DNA of 64,000 nucleotides from Bacteroidota bacterium (lineage in GTDB: Bacteria > Bacteroidota > Bacteroidia > Flavobacteriales > Schleiferiaceae), in assembly GCA_003385605.1 (NCBI GenBank), contig QQUU01000049.1, forward strand, positions 27,719 through 91,718, read 5' to 3'. The translations under genes and the position numbers were made by a program. This document shows positions 30,203 through 42,675 of the stretch, piece by piece. The notes beneath the pieces are model-generated. The model saw only the letters and a list, made by a program, of their open reading frames with translations, did no database searches and was not told the origin of the DNA. Position 1 is the stretch's first letter; every line of letters starts with the position of its first letter.

Positions 30203-30212
30203 GTTATTTTCG
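30183..30212 (+). promoter_or_regulatory. Promoter of the Omp28-like lipoprotein gene
   Basis: TTG at 30183-30185, a 19-base spacer, then TATTTTCG at 30205-30212 (one mismatch to TAnnTTTG). It overlaps the last codons of the preceding gene and lies 32 bases before the ATG at 30244. Confidence 0.6.
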
Positions 30213-30243
30213 TAATCAGATCAATAAAGATCGCAACCGACTT

Positions 30244-31245
30244 ATGAAAAAATTAATTGCCCTTAGTGCCGTAGTAGGCGCTTTATTCATGACCTCTTGT
30301 GAGACAGGAGGTGCTGAGCCAGCTCCAGCAACCTACCCTGGAGACTCATTGACTGTTACTGATCAGGCTCGTCCTTTAGTAATTGAAACTACTGGTGCAT
30401 GGTGTCAGTACTGTCCAAATGGTGCCGAAATCATGAAAATGATTGACGGTGTTCTTGGAGATAGTGTAGTTCTTATAGCTAACCACGTTGGTGATTGGTT
30501 TGCCGTTGACAATGCAGCTTCGGGTGCATTCGACGACAACTTCCCTACTTCTGGTGTCCCAAACTTCTACGTAAACAACACGGACCAAGGCCAAAACCCT
30601 ACAGGTGCGGCGGCATCAGCAATCTTTGATGAAGTTGCTTTCGGCGTTGAGGCAGAGGTTATTGATACAGCAGGCAAATTAGTAGTATACCCACGCATCA
30701 AGTGTTTACAAACTAAAATCGATGAAGTATTCATGGTACAATCGTACTTACTACTCAACGGTGTTGTTGCAAAAGACTACGGCAACGGTGTAGATCTAAA
30801 CCAAGTAAGCTCACTTCCAAAGGTGACTACCGGATCAGGTGCAACACCAACAGTTTGGTCACAAGACGCTGCAGAGATTGCTTCAGGAGTATTCTTAATT
30901 GCCTCAGGTACTACCTACACGCACGATGAAGCATTGTTTGGCCACGCGACTACAGCAGTTAAAGGTTGGACGAAGAGCCCAGACGCTAACGTTGCAGATA
31001 CTTCTTCAGTAACCTTAGGTCCATGGGGTATGAACCTAAGCGACATCAACGCATTGGGCGGTTCTTATGCAGCCGGTGATGTATTTGGTACTCGCTACTC
31101 AGCGGTTCAACTCGAAATCACTAAGCCTACCCTACCAACAGGTATGGAAGCTGATTACAGTGTAGCTACAATCATCTGGCAATTGCGCCAAGACGGTTCA
31201 GGCGATTACGACTATGTAAACGGTGTAGTGACACACGTTCACTAA
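30244..31245 (+). CDS. Thioredoxin-like lipoprotein, Omp28-related
   Basis: A 333-residue exported lipoprotein: MKKLIALSAVVGALFMTSC is a lipoprotein signal with lipobox FMTSC. The mature part opens with ETTGAWCQYCPNGAEIMKMI, a thioredoxin-type CxxC (C54, C57) matching the Omp28-related family of Bacteroidota surface lipoproteins. A long beta-rich domain follows. Possible roles are disulfide handling or surface display; nothing decides between them. The in-frame ATG at 30199 is rejected because it would hide the signal peptide. Codon use is smooth and the gene has its own promoter and terminator, suggesting steady expression. Confidence 0.85.
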   Translation: MKKLIALSAVVGALFMTSCETGGAEPAPATYPGDSLTVTDQARPLVIETTGAWCQYCPNGAEIMKMIDGVLGDSVVLIANHVGDWFAVDNAASGAFDDNFPTSGVPNFYVNNTDQGQNPTGAAASAIFDEVAFGVEAEVIDTAGKLVVYPRIKCLQTKIDEVFMVQSYLLLNGVVAKDYGNGVDLNQVSSLPKVTTGSGATPTVWSQDAAEIASGVFLIASGTTYTHDEALFGHATTAVKGWTKSPDANVADTSSVTLGPWGMNLSDINALGGSYAAGDVFGTRYSAVQLEITKPTLPTGMEADYSVATIIWQLRQDGSGDYDYVNGVVTHVH

Positions 31246-31266
31246 ACATTGTCCTAGATACATTAG

Positions 31267-31300
31267 AAAAGCCTCGCAGGAATCTGCGGGGCTTTTTTTT
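31267..31300 (+). terminator. Intrinsic terminator of the Omp28-like gene
   Basis: AAAAGCCTCGCAG / CTGCGGGGCTTTT with loop GAAT and a run of eight T. One G-T pair in the stem. Confidence 0.92.
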
Positions 31301-31307
31301 ATCTTTC
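31300..31307 (+). promoter_or_regulatory. Possible -7 element fused to the terminator T-run
   Basis: TATCTTTC (one mismatch to TAnnTTTG) starts at the last T of the upstream terminator and ends four bases before the ATG of the next gene, implying an almost leaderless transcript. Tentative. Confidence 0.35.
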
Positions 31308-31311
31308 TTAA

Positions 31312-31686
31312 ATGAAACTTCTACCCGCCATAATAATCGGTACGTTGCTGATGCTTTTTAATCCTCCACAAAATGAAGTGCCAGCGAACGGCACCTATAC
31401 CTATGAAGTAGTCTTCGCAGAATGGGAAGGCAAATCCTTGGGGGATGAAATCATCGTAGTCGTTGAAGACGGACATGCAGCTCTGTTAATTTCTGAGAAC
31501 TCAAATGCCTTATGGATGGGCGCTAAACCCGGTGATGTTTGGGAGGAAGGCACTTTACGCAAACACAAAAGCGGTGTTTGGATAATCAGTAAAGACAAAA
31601 GCGATGTAGATCTTGATGAGATTGGCGGCTGTACTGGAGGACCGATCATAATAGATTTCGAGAAACGAACCGTTGAGATGTGTTAA
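31312..31686 (+). CDS. Small exported protein of unknown function
   Basis: A 124-residue protein with a hydrophobic N-terminus (MKLLPAIIIGTLLMLFNPPQ), a probable signal peptide. The mature part is a predicted beta-rich domain (TYTYEVVFAEWEGKSLGDEI) with two cysteines near the end (GGCTGGP and the final EMC), which could form a disulfide. I do not recognise the family. It is an isolated unit bounded by two terminators whose stems share the CTGCGGGGCT sequence. Its stop codon lies within the downstream palindrome. Confidence 0.75.
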   Translation: MKLLPAIIIGTLLMLFNPPQNEVPANGTYTYEVVFAEWEGKSLGDEIIVVVEDGHAALLISENSNALWMGAKPGDVWEEGTLRKHKSGVWIISKDKSDVDLDEIGGCTGGPIIIDFEKRTVEMC

Positions 31687-31726
31687 ACAAAGAGCCCCGC
31701 AGAAATCTGCGGGGCTCTTTGTTTAA
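31683..31726. terminator. 44-base near-perfect palindrome, bidirectional terminator
   Basis: Two 21-base perfect arms separated by AA, with core GAGCCCCGCAGA / TCTGCGGGGCTC. It sits between the convergent small secreted protein gene (whose TAA it contains) and yidC. The exits are T-rich but interrupted (CTTTGTTTAA). Confidence 0.85.
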
Positions 31727-31744
31727 ATACGCTTTTAGAAACGA

Positions 31745-33535
31745 TTAGCCGTTTCTACGTTGAGATCTATTTTTATTCTGTTGACGCTGCATTTCTGCGA
31801 GACGCTGTTGGAACTTGCTTTCCTTCTTAGGCTGAGTACGTTTTTCCTCAATCTTCGCTAGAATAGCGTCGTCATTTACCGTCTTACGAATACCCCACTG
31901 CATAGAGAAGGTTATGATGTTCGATAAGAAATAGTAGTACGTCAATCCTGACGGGAAGCTATTCAACACGAACATGAACATCAAAGGCATCAAATACATG
32001 ATAACACGCATCTGCTTCATCTGCTCACTTGAACCTGTTTGAGGAGTCATTTGTTGGTTCATCCAAGTGTAGAGGATCGTCGAAACGGTCATGAGTAAAG
32101 TGAACAGCGAAAGGTGGTTTCCAAAGAACGTCGAGATGAGCGGAATTTCTGTCGACCATGAAATAATGCTATCGTAAGTACTCAAATCCGTCGCCCACAA
32201 GAAGCTCTCTCCACGCAACTCAATAGATGCTGGGAAGAAACGGAACATTGCGAAAAGAATAGGCATTTGTACAATTACAGGAACACAACCACCTAAAGGA
32301 CTTGCTCCGGCTTCACGGTACAAATTCATGATGGCTTGTTGCTTCTGTACTTTATCCTTATCTGCAGGATACTTTTCGTTGATCTTATCAATCTCTGGCT
32401 TTAGAACGCGCATCTTCGCCATTGAACGGTACGAGGCAAAGGTCAATGGACTAAGTGTCAATTTGATGATCAACACCATGATTAAAATGATCAAACCATA
32501 GCCAAAACCGTAACCTTCGAGCCAATTGAAAATTGGCACTACAACCCCGCGACCAATAGCCCCAAAAATCCCCCAACCAAAGTTGATGGCCTTCTCGTAT
32601 CCCTGTCCGTAGGTTTTCAGTAGTTGGTATTGATTTGGGCCCGCATACATTGTAAATGGAAGCGTGTATGCACCACTTACCGTCTGATTCAATGTTGCCG
32701 TGGCCGTGTATTCCTTAATGAGATTTTCGTTCTCGTCGTCGCCGTTTACTGTAGCAATATTTGCAGTAGTAAATCCTTGCTCAGGATGAACAATCAAAGA
32801 GAAGAAACGCTGTTTTTGCGCCAACCAGTTAATAGGGTCTGTAGCTTCACTGTCGTCCGAACCGCGACCGGCAAGATGCTCTACATCGCCGTCTTCGGTA
32901 AGCTGGTAGACAAAGCTTGAATACTGGCGCTCTGTACTAATACCTTTCTCTGTACGCTGTGCACTGCGCTCCCAATACAGTTCCGGTTTCCCAGTTGCAT
33001 TTGCAGTACCACTTACTACAAAGGAATAATCGTATCCTACCTCAGCCAATTCAATACTCACTTTGGTAGTACCGTCTGAAAAGACCACTGAACGCGGAGT
33101 ACTCGATGCAATCTCGAACTCTTTGGCACTCAATGCATCGCCTCCAGGTAGCTGCAGATCGAACACCTGGCTATTTCCTTTCACCAAATCGAGGGCTTCA
33201 GTTTTGGCAGTGTCGTCGTACGTATGGTAATCTGCTAATGCTGCACTTGTTAGTGATGCTCCTGCTGAAGAGAAGGTTAAACTTAACTCAGCATTACTGA
33301 TGGTTACTTCTTGTGCTGTGAATGCATTAGAATCGGCCACCGCCTCAACTTCCATAGCAGGCTTGGCATCTTCACTCAATGCATCTGATGCTACTTCTTC
33401 AACGACCTCAGTAGCATTTTCAGGCTGAACTTCAGGTGCATTAATGCTGTTCCACCATCCAAAGCCAAGAATGATTGCTCCCATGAGCAAAAATCCGGCG
33501 ATTTGATTCTTATCTATTCCTTTATTCTCCTCCAT
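31745..33535 (-). CDS. yidC: Membrane protein insertase YidC
   Basis: A 596-residue insertase of the inner membrane. It has an N-terminal membrane anchor (GFLLMGAIILGFGWW, residues 14-28) and a large periplasmic beta domain. The conserved C-terminal helices hold the hydrophilic groove: LIIKLTLSPLTFASYRSMAKM, then ASPLGGCVPVIVQMPILFAM, and a basic, ribosome-facing tail (QQNKNRSQRRNG). It folds and inserts membrane proteins with or without SecYEG. The ATG lies one base after the pyrG stop, so pyrG-yidC is one operon, the usual order in flavobacteria. Confidence 0.96.
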   Translation of the reverse strand: MEENKGIDKNQIAGFLLMGAIILGFGWWNSINAPEVQPENATEVVEEVASDALSEDAKPAMEVEAVADSNAFTAQEVTISNAELSLTFSSAGASLTSAALADYHTYDDTAKTEALDLVKGNSQVFDLQLPGGDALSAKEFEIASSTPRSVVFSDGTTKVSIELAEVGYDYSFVVSGTANATGKPELYWERSAQRTEKGISTERQYSSFVYQLTEDGDVEHLAGRGSDDSEATDPINWLAQKQRFFSLIVHPEQGFTTANIATVNGDDENENLIKEYTATATLNQTVSGAYTLPFTMYAGPNQYQLLKTYGQGYEKAINFGWGIFGAIGRGVVVPIFNWLEGYGFGYGLIILIMVLIIKLTLSPLTFASYRSMAKMRVLKPEIDKINEKYPADKDKVQKQQAIMNLYREAGASPLGGCVPVIVQMPILFAMFRFFPASIELRGESFLWATDLSTYDSIISWSTEIPLISTFFGNHLSLFTLLMTVSTILYTWMNQQMTPQTGSSEQMKQMRVIMYLMPLMFMFVLNSFPSGLTYYYFLSNIITFSMQWGIRKTVNDDAILAKIEEKRTQPKKESKFQQRLAEMQRQQNKNRSQRRNG

Positions 33536-33536
33536 G

Positions 33537-37510
<3,974 letters not shown>

Positions 37511-37527
37511 CTGCTCTGTGGGTCACC

Positions 37528-37535
37528 CAAAGGTA
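37528..37535 (-). promoter_or_regulatory. TonB receptor promoter -7 element
   Basis: TACCTTTG on the minus strand, exact TAnnTTTG, 17 bases before the receptor ATG, in the short gap behind holA. Confidence 0.6.
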
Positions 37536-37539
37536 CGGC

Positions 37540-38553
37540 CTAAAGTGCACATTTGATGAGCCATTCACGAAGGTGTTCGTATTCATTCGAACTAGACGGA
37601 ATAACGCCTTTACACTTTCTATCAAACTCAAGTAATTCAGCGAGCATAACGTGCGCTTGGTCGTTACTGTAATGCCTTGCCGCGGAAGAAAATTGTTTTA
37701 AAAAGTACGGATGCACTTTGAGCGCCGAGGCAATCTGCTTTTCGGCCTTGCCTTTCATACTGTGGTACTGAATGAGGTTATTGACAAAATTGAAAAGTAT
37801 CCCCGTAATCATCTGGACAGGATGCTCCTTGGGGTTCTTCGAGAAATAGTGGACAATTTTAAATGCTTTTGCCATATCTCTGTAGGCAATAGCCGCGACC
37901 AACTCGAAGTTGTTGTAATCTTTGGAAATACCGATGTGGCGTTCAATATCCTCAGGAGTCAATGAGCGGTTCTCGCCCATCGCTACATCAAGCTTATCCA
38001 CCTCTTTGAACAAGCGACTCAGATCGGTCCCTACTTGCTCGGCCATAGCTGCAACGACTGCAGTGTTCGCCTGGAACCCTTTAGACCCTAACTGTCCTTC
38101 TAACCAAGGGATGACTTGGTAATCGCGAAGTGGCTCACTTTCCAAGAAAACCGTTTTGGCCTTGATGGCCTTTCCCGCCTTGGAACGCTTGTCTAGCTTC
38201 TTATGCATGTGGCCGAAAGCTAGAATGGTTGAAGGCTGCGGTTGCTCAAGGTAACCGGAGAGTAATTCCCAATCCGCAGCCTTGAGGTGCTGCGCCTCTT
38301 TCACCAAGACCACCATTTTATCGCTCATCATAGGAAAGCGTTTGGCTTCCTCGAGAATTTGGAGCATGTTGGTGTCTTTGCCGTAAAGAACGGTCTGATT
38401 AAAACTGCGCTCCGCCTCATCCAAGGCGTTATGTTCTATATAATCCAACAATTGTTGGGCATAGAAAGGCTCCTCTCCTGCAAAGAAGTAGACCGGTGCA
38501 TATTTGCCCGCCTTTAAATCTCGTAAAATGCCGTCAAAGGAATTGGCTGCCAT
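37540..38553 (-). CDS. holA: DNA polymerase III subunit delta
   Basis: A 337-residue clamp-loader subunit that opens the sliding clamp. The N-terminal AAA+-like domain begins AKGYAPVYFFAG-like (seen as AGKYAPVYFFAGEEPFYAQQ), without a functional Walker A as expected for delta. Blocks AKRFPMMSDKMVVLVKEAQ and GTDLSRLFKEVDKL follow, with a helical C-terminal domain. It starts seven bases after rlmH, so the two form an operon. Confidence 0.9.
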   Translation of the reverse strand: MAANSFDGILRDLKAGKYAPVYFFAGEEPFYAQQLLDYIEHNALDEAERSFNQTVLYGKDTNMLQILEEAKRFPMMSDKMVVLVKEAQHLKAADWELLSGYLEQPQPSTILAFGHMHKKLDKRSKAGKAIKAKTVFLESEPLRDYQVIPWLEGQLGSKGFQANTAVVAAMAEQVGTDLSRLFKEVDKLDVAMGENRSLTPEDIERHIGISKDYNNFELVAAIAYRDMAKAFKIVHYFSKNPKEHPVQMITGILFNFVNNLIQYHSMKGKAEKQIASALKVHPYFLKQFSSAARHYSNDQAHVMLAELLEFDRKCKGVIPSSSNEYEHLREWLIKCAL

Positions 38554-38560
38554 AATTAGA

Positions 38561-39034
38561 TTAATCGTTGTGGTACGGTTCTCCTCGCAATATCGTCATT
38601 GCACGGTAAAGTTGCTCGAGGAATATTACACGAATCAATTGGTGCGAGGTTGTCATTTTGCTCATCGACACTTGCGCGTTTGCCCTAGCATACATCGAAG
38701 GAGCAAAACCAAAAGCACCCCCAACAATAAAAACCAATCGTTTTGGTCCAGCGTTGCGCCACTTTTGAATCTGATTGGCAAATCCACGGCTGTGGTACTC
38801 TTTGCCGTTTTCGTCAAGGAGGACTACGGTATCGGTAGACTCTATATATTTCTCATACACCGCTGCTTCGGCCTCTTTTAGGGCTTCGGGACTCATCTTT
38901 CCTCCGCCTTTGACATCAGGCAAAGCATGGAATTCAGTTTTCTGGTAATGCTTTAGTCGCTTCAAGAACACGTTCATTCCGTCTTCTATCCAGCGTTCAG
39001 AAGTTTTACCAATAACGAGAAATACGATCTTCAT
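38561..39034 (-). CDS. rlmH: 23S rRNA (pseudouridine1915-N3)-methyltransferase RlmH
   Basis: A 157-residue SPOUT enzyme that methylates pseudouridine 1915 of helix 69 in 70S ribosomes. VVLLDENGKEYHSRGFA, FIVGGAFGF and the terminal block LEQLYRAMTILRGEPYHND are diagnostic for RlmH. Length equals the family (about 155). First gene of a two-gene unit with holA; divergent from nadC with a 55-base gap. A near-match -7 box (CATCTTTG) precedes it. Confidence 0.95.
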   Translation of the reverse strand: MKIVFLVIGKTSERWIEDGMNVFLKRLKHYQKTEFHALPDVKGGGKMSPEALKEAEAAVYEKYIESTDTVVLLDENGKEYHSRGFANQIQKWRNAGPKRLVFIVGGAFGFAPSMYARANAQVSMSKMTTSHQLIRVIFLEQLYRAMTILRGEPYHND

Positions 39035-39089
39035 AGCTTGGACAAAGATGCTAACTTGCCGGCAGACCTACCAAAGAGTTGATTATTTT

Positions 39090-39959
39090 ATGACTTCGGA
39101 AACTTGGACGCCAGATTTTAAAGCACTTCAGGATTCATTTGACCTAGCCATTACTGAGGATATTGGTGATGGCGACCACAGCTCTATCAGCTGCCTAGAT
39201 GGCCAAAAGCGAGGAAGAGCTCGTTTGCTCATCAAGGAGACGGGAATTATTGCAGGCGTCGCCCTTGCGAAGTATCTCTTCAAGTACATCGATTCTACAG
39301 CAGAAATCAACGTATTTATTAAAGACGGTGCTCCTATTAAACCTGGAGATATCGTCTTGGAAGTTGAAGGAAATGCAATAAAATTATTGCAATCCGAACG
39401 ATTGGTTCTCAATTACATGCAACGTCTCTCCGGGATTGCCACGAATACCTCAAAATATGCGGCTATGGTTGCACATACGAACTGTACTGTCTTGGATACG
39501 CGTAAAACCACACCAGGCTTGCGCATCTTGGAAAAGTGGGCGGTACATTTAGGCGGTGGAGGCAATCATCGTATGGGATTGTATGATATGATTATGCTCA
39601 AAGACAACCATATTGATTTCGCTGGAGGTATTCAACCGGCCGTTGAGCGTGTTCGTGCGTACTTAAAATCCAAGGGTAAAGATTTAAAAATCGAGGTTGA
39701 AACGAGAAATTTGAACGAGGTACGAGAAGCCCTAGAAGCGGGTGCAGACCGCATCATGCTTGACAACTTCACGCCAGCACAAACTCTTAAAGCAGTTGCC
39801 GTGATTGGAGATAAGGCTGAAATAGAAAGTAGCGGTGGTATCACCAAGGAGACGCTCGTAAGCTATGCAGAATGTGGAGTAGATTTCATAAGTATTGGCG
39901 CACTTACCCATCAAATTGCTAGTTTAGACATGTCTTTAAAGGCCACTGAGGAATCATGA
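39090..39959 (+). CDS. nadC: Nicotinate-nucleotide pyrophosphorylase (carboxylating)
   Basis: A 289-residue quinolinate phosphoribosyltransferase that makes nicotinate mononucleotide for NAD synthesis. Diagnostic blocks are AITEDIGDGDHSS, LNYMQRLSGIATNT, LDTRKTTPGLRILEKWAV, GGGNHRMGLYDMIMLKDNH and IMLDNFTPAQ. The ATG at 39090 (MTSETWTPDF) is preferred over 39048, which would add residues encoded in the divergent promoter space. It overlaps the following BrkB gene by four bases (ATGA). nadA and nadB are not in the window. Confidence 0.95.
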   Translation: MTSETWTPDFKALQDSFDLAITEDIGDGDHSSISCLDGQKRGRARLLIKETGIIAGVALAKYLFKYIDSTAEINVFIKDGAPIKPGDIVLEVEGNAIKLLQSERLVLNYMQRLSGIATNTSKYAAMVAHTNCTVLDTRKTTPGLRILEKWAVHLGGGGNHRMGLYDMIMLKDNHIDFAGGIQPAVERVRAYLKSKGKDLKIEVETRNLNEVREALEAGADRIMLDNFTPAQTLKAVAVIGDKAEIESSGGITKETLVSYAECGVDFISIGALTHQIASLDMSLKATEES

Positions 39960-40873
39960 GTAACCCGATTACGAGTATTTATAACGCTACACGCAATACG
40001 TTAAGTCGCATTAAGCCGCCATTCTTCGACGGATTGTCGGTGTGGGATGTCCTCTATTTCTTTTTTCAAGGAATCTACGAAGGTGCCATATCAACGCGAG
40101 CAGGCTCGGTGAGCTTCAGCTTTTTCTTGGCTCTGTTCCCTGGCATCATCTTTATTTTCACCTTGATTGCCTATCTGCCTATCGATACGTTCCAAATGGA
40201 ATTATTTGCGGTGCTTGGCGATGTACTTCCGCCATCCACGCACGACATGGCCTTTGATGCCATCGAAGATATTTTGACCATCAAGCGCGGCGGCCTTTTA
40301 TCGGTGACCTTCATCGCAGCCATGCTTTTTGCAACGAACGGTACACTTTCTTTGGTTTCTAATCTGGGTATTAGCTACAACATCAGTGATGTCAAAAATT
40401 TCTGGTGGCAATACTTAAGCGCATTCCTATTGACCATTGCATTGACGTTGTTAATCTTGGTAGCCTTAGTAGCCCTTATCTTTTCTCAAGGATTCACAGG
40501 CTGGCTTGCCGATCAAGGATATATTTTGGCCTACAGCGCGACCATTATTTATTGGGTGCGTCTATTGGTCTTGCTCGCCACCATCTTAGTAGGTATTTCA
40601 TTGGTTTACAACTATGGACCCGTTCGAGGGACCGATTGGAGATTCATCAGCCCGGGATCTATCCTAGCGACCATTTTAATCATTCTTTCATCGAATGGGT
40701 TTGGGTACTACGTCGAAAACTTCTCTACCTACAATAAATTCTACGGCTCCATTGGTACGCTACTTATCATGCTCCTGTGGATTTACGTAAATGCCTTTGG
40801 TCTTATCATCGGTTTCGAACTGAACGCTAGCGTGAGCGGTGCGAAGAACGATAGAGAACTCAAAAACTCCTGA
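39956..40873 (+). CDS. YihY/BrkB family inner-membrane protein
   Basis: A 305-residue protein with six predicted membrane helices. The family signature is in GAISTRAGSVSFSFFLALFPGIIFIF-type sequence (residues about 42-66), and the C-terminal block is FYGSIGTLLIMLLWIYVNAF. The family was once called ribonuclease BN by mistake; its true role is unknown, possibly transport. The start overlaps the nadC stop by four bases and the downstream DUF2147 gene starts one base after its stop, so the three genes form an operon. Confidence 0.88.
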   Translation: MSNPITSIYNATRNTLSRIKPPFFDGLSVWDVLYFFFQGIYEGAISTRAGSVSFSFFLALFPGIIFIFTLIAYLPIDTFQMELFAVLGDVLPPSTHDMAFDAIEDILTIKRGGLLSVTFIAAMLFATNGTLSLVSNLGISYNISDVKNFWWQYLSAFLLTIALTLLILVALVALIFSQGFTGWLADQGYILAYSATIIYWVRLLVLLATILVGISLVYNYGPVRGTDWRFISPGSILATILIILSSNGFGYYVENFSTYNKFYGSIGTLLIMLLWIYVNAFGLIIGFELNASVSGAKNDRELKNS

Positions 40874-40874
40874 C

Positions 40875-41306
40875 ATGAGAAATTGGCTTGTAGTATTGAG
40901 CCTATTCGTAGGGCTTCAGTCCTTTGCTCAGAATGAAATCTTAGGTACTTGGTACAACGATATCAAATCGTCGAAGATTGAGATCTACGAAGAAAAAGGT
41001 CTGTACTACGGTCGTATCATCTGGTTGGAAGACCCAGCGAACTCGGACGGTTCTACGCCTCGTGTGGATGAATTCAATGAAGACCCTGCCTTGGCAAAAA
41101 GAGAGCTAATGAATCTTGTCATTCTCCAAGAGCTGAAATGGAACCGCTCTGAAAAGGAATGGCAAGAAGGAACCATCTATGATCCGAACAATGGGAAGAC
41201 CTACGAATGCTATTGCTTGCTGCAAGAAGACGGCACCCTGTACTTTAAAGGATATGTTCTCGGCATCACTTGGCTCGGTAGAAGTACGGTTTGGACGAGG
41301 GCTTGA
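40875..41306 (+). CDS. Exported DUF2147 family protein
   Basis: A 143-residue protein with a signal peptide (MRNWLVVLSLFVGLQSFA, then QNE). The mature domain carries the DUF2147 pattern: EILGTWYNDIKSSKIEIY, YYGRIIWLEDP, GTIYDPNNGKTYECYC and the terminal LGRSTVWTR. This is a small periplasmic or surface beta-barrel domain of unknown function, common in Bacteroidota and Proteobacteria. The ATG at 40875 is chosen because an upstream start would lie inside the BrkB gene and remove the signal peptide. Confidence 0.86.
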   Translation: MRNWLVVLSLFVGLQSFAQNEILGTWYNDIKSSKIEIYEEKGLYYGRIIWLEDPANSDGSTPRVDEFNEDPALAKRELMNLVILQELKWNRSEKEWQEGTIYDPNNGKTYECYCLLQEDGTLYFKGYVLGITWLGRSTVWTRA

Positions 41307-41323
41307 GCGCCACTGACGAAATA

Positions 41324-41355
41324 AAAAAACCCGCCGGATGACCTGCGGGTTTTTT
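41324..41355. terminator. Bidirectional intrinsic terminator
   Basis: An A-tract, CCCGC, loop CGGATGACCT, GCGGG and a T-tract. It has A/T runs on both flanks and lies between the convergent DUF2147 and LamG genes. Confidence 0.9.
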
Positions 41356-41371
41356 ATGCTTTCAAATTTTT

Positions 41372-42646
41372 CTATCGCATCAGAGAGAACTGCTGGTACT
41401 TCACGTACTCTATGCCCTCAAGGTCACGGTATATGATTTTCGCAACATAGACGCCTTCATAGCATGTGCTGTTATCGAAGGTACCGTCCCAACCGGTGTT
41501 GATGTCTTTGCTGTAGAATAAAATGTTTCCAAGACGATTGTACACCTGCATTTCAAAGTAGCTGATGGCATTCGCCTTAACAATGTAATAGTCGTTTTTC
41601 TCGTCACCGTTTGGTGTAAAAGCTGTTGGCGCAAATACTGCAGCCACATCACGAGGATCGGTAAGCGTATCACAATCTAATGCCGTAACATACACGGTAT
41701 CAAAAGCCTCGTACTTGCAGTACCCTGTGCTTACTAAAACAGTATCATCAGCATCAAAGGTCTCTTGGAAGTTCGGACCGCTTTGAGAAAGACCAGTAAC
41801 TAAGGTATTCCAAGTGTATGCAAAGTTGAAGGTCATCGCTGGACCTCCTGCTAAAGAGATAGATGGTGCACTAGTTCCTGCAGGTGCAACCTCACCTTCC
41901 ACACAGTCTACCCAACCCGTGGTGCTTACCAACTCATTAAAGTCAAAGTTCTGCGCAAGTGTTGGGAATGAAGCTGGGTTCAAATGTGTTGACATGTACG
42001 TCTGAATATCTCCTGAAGAACGCTCCTCAGACCATACGCGGTATTCATCAAATTCGCCATTCGCGTACACTGGGGTACCAGTAAAGAGACTTAAACCGTA
42101 TCCTAAATACGTGGATGCATTTGAGCTTACATCACCTAAGGACATGTTCTTTGAAGTCTCGAATCCGCCGTCAATGTAGAGCGTAGCGGTCGTAGTACCA
42201 CGGTTCCAAGTAACTGCAACATGGTGCCATGAAGCATCATTAATATCGGTGATGTTACCCGTCATGTTATCAAAACCTCCGATACCGTCCACTGCACCGA
42301 AACCCACATGACCTTGTTGATCTACATAAATGGCCCAACCTTGGTTTGTCGCGCTGCGGTTATATGCTAAATACGTCAACTGAGATACTGAGTTCAGACT
42401 CACCCAGAATTCTACAGAAAAGCTTGAGGTACCAAATGAGGTATAGGTTGAATAAGGGATTTCCAAATAGGTAGAGGATCCGTTCATGGCAACAGCATTG
42501 TTGGAAGGGGTTGAACGACTCACGTTCACATTCACTACATCCGTAGGACACACTTCCCAGCTATCGTCATCAACACTAACGGTCATCACCTGCGCAAATG
42601 CTGCAGTGGAAAGAACGACCATTAAGAGTGAAAATATCTTTTTCAT
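41372..42646 (-). CDS. LamG-domain surface protein with gliding/T9SS type-B sorting domain
   Basis: A 424-residue secreted protein. Signal peptide MKKIFSLLMVVLSTAAFAQ; a concanavalin/LamG-like jelly roll (about residues 50-225, with FSVEFWVSLNS and WHHVAVTWNRGTTTATLYID). The C-terminal module (about 335-424, AVFAPTAFTPNGDEKNDYYI to YVAKIIYRDLEGIEYVKYQQ) is the gliding-motility-associated CHU_C/type-B sorting domain exported by the type IX secretion system. It is likely attached to or released from the cell surface, where the LamG domain may bind polysaccharide or protein. A -7 box lies at 42665-42672. Confidence 0.9.
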   Translation of the reverse strand: MKKIFSLLMVVLSTAAFAQVMTVSVDDDSWEVCPTDVVNVNVSRSTPSNNAVAMNGSSTYLEIPYSTYTSFGTSSFSVEFWVSLNSVSQLTYLAYNRSATNQGWAIYVDQQGHVGFGAVDGIGGFDNMTGNITDINDASWHHVAVTWNRGTTTATLYIDGGFETSKNMSLGDVSSNASTYLGYGLSLFTGTPVYANGEFDEYRVWSEERSSGDIQTYMSTHLNPASFPTLAQNFDFNELVSTTGWVDCVEGEVAPAGTSAPSISLAGGPAMTFNFAYTWNTLVTGLSQSGPNFQETFDADDTVLVSTGYCKYEAFDTVYVTALDCDTLTDPRDVAAVFAPTAFTPNGDEKNDYYIVKANAISYFEMQVYNRLGNILFYSKDINTGWDGTFDNSTCYEGVYVAKIIYRDLEGIEYVKYQQFSLMR

Positions 42647-42664
42647 TTATTGCGACTTGTGTTC

Positions 42665-42672
42665 CAAAAATA
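42665..42672 (-). promoter_or_regulatory. Promoter -7 of the LamG surface protein gene
   Basis: TATTTTTG on the minus strand, exact TAnnTTTG, 18 bases before the ATG at 42646 and just past the stop of the upstream PLP gene. Confidence 0.58.
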
Positions 42673-42675
42673 AGA

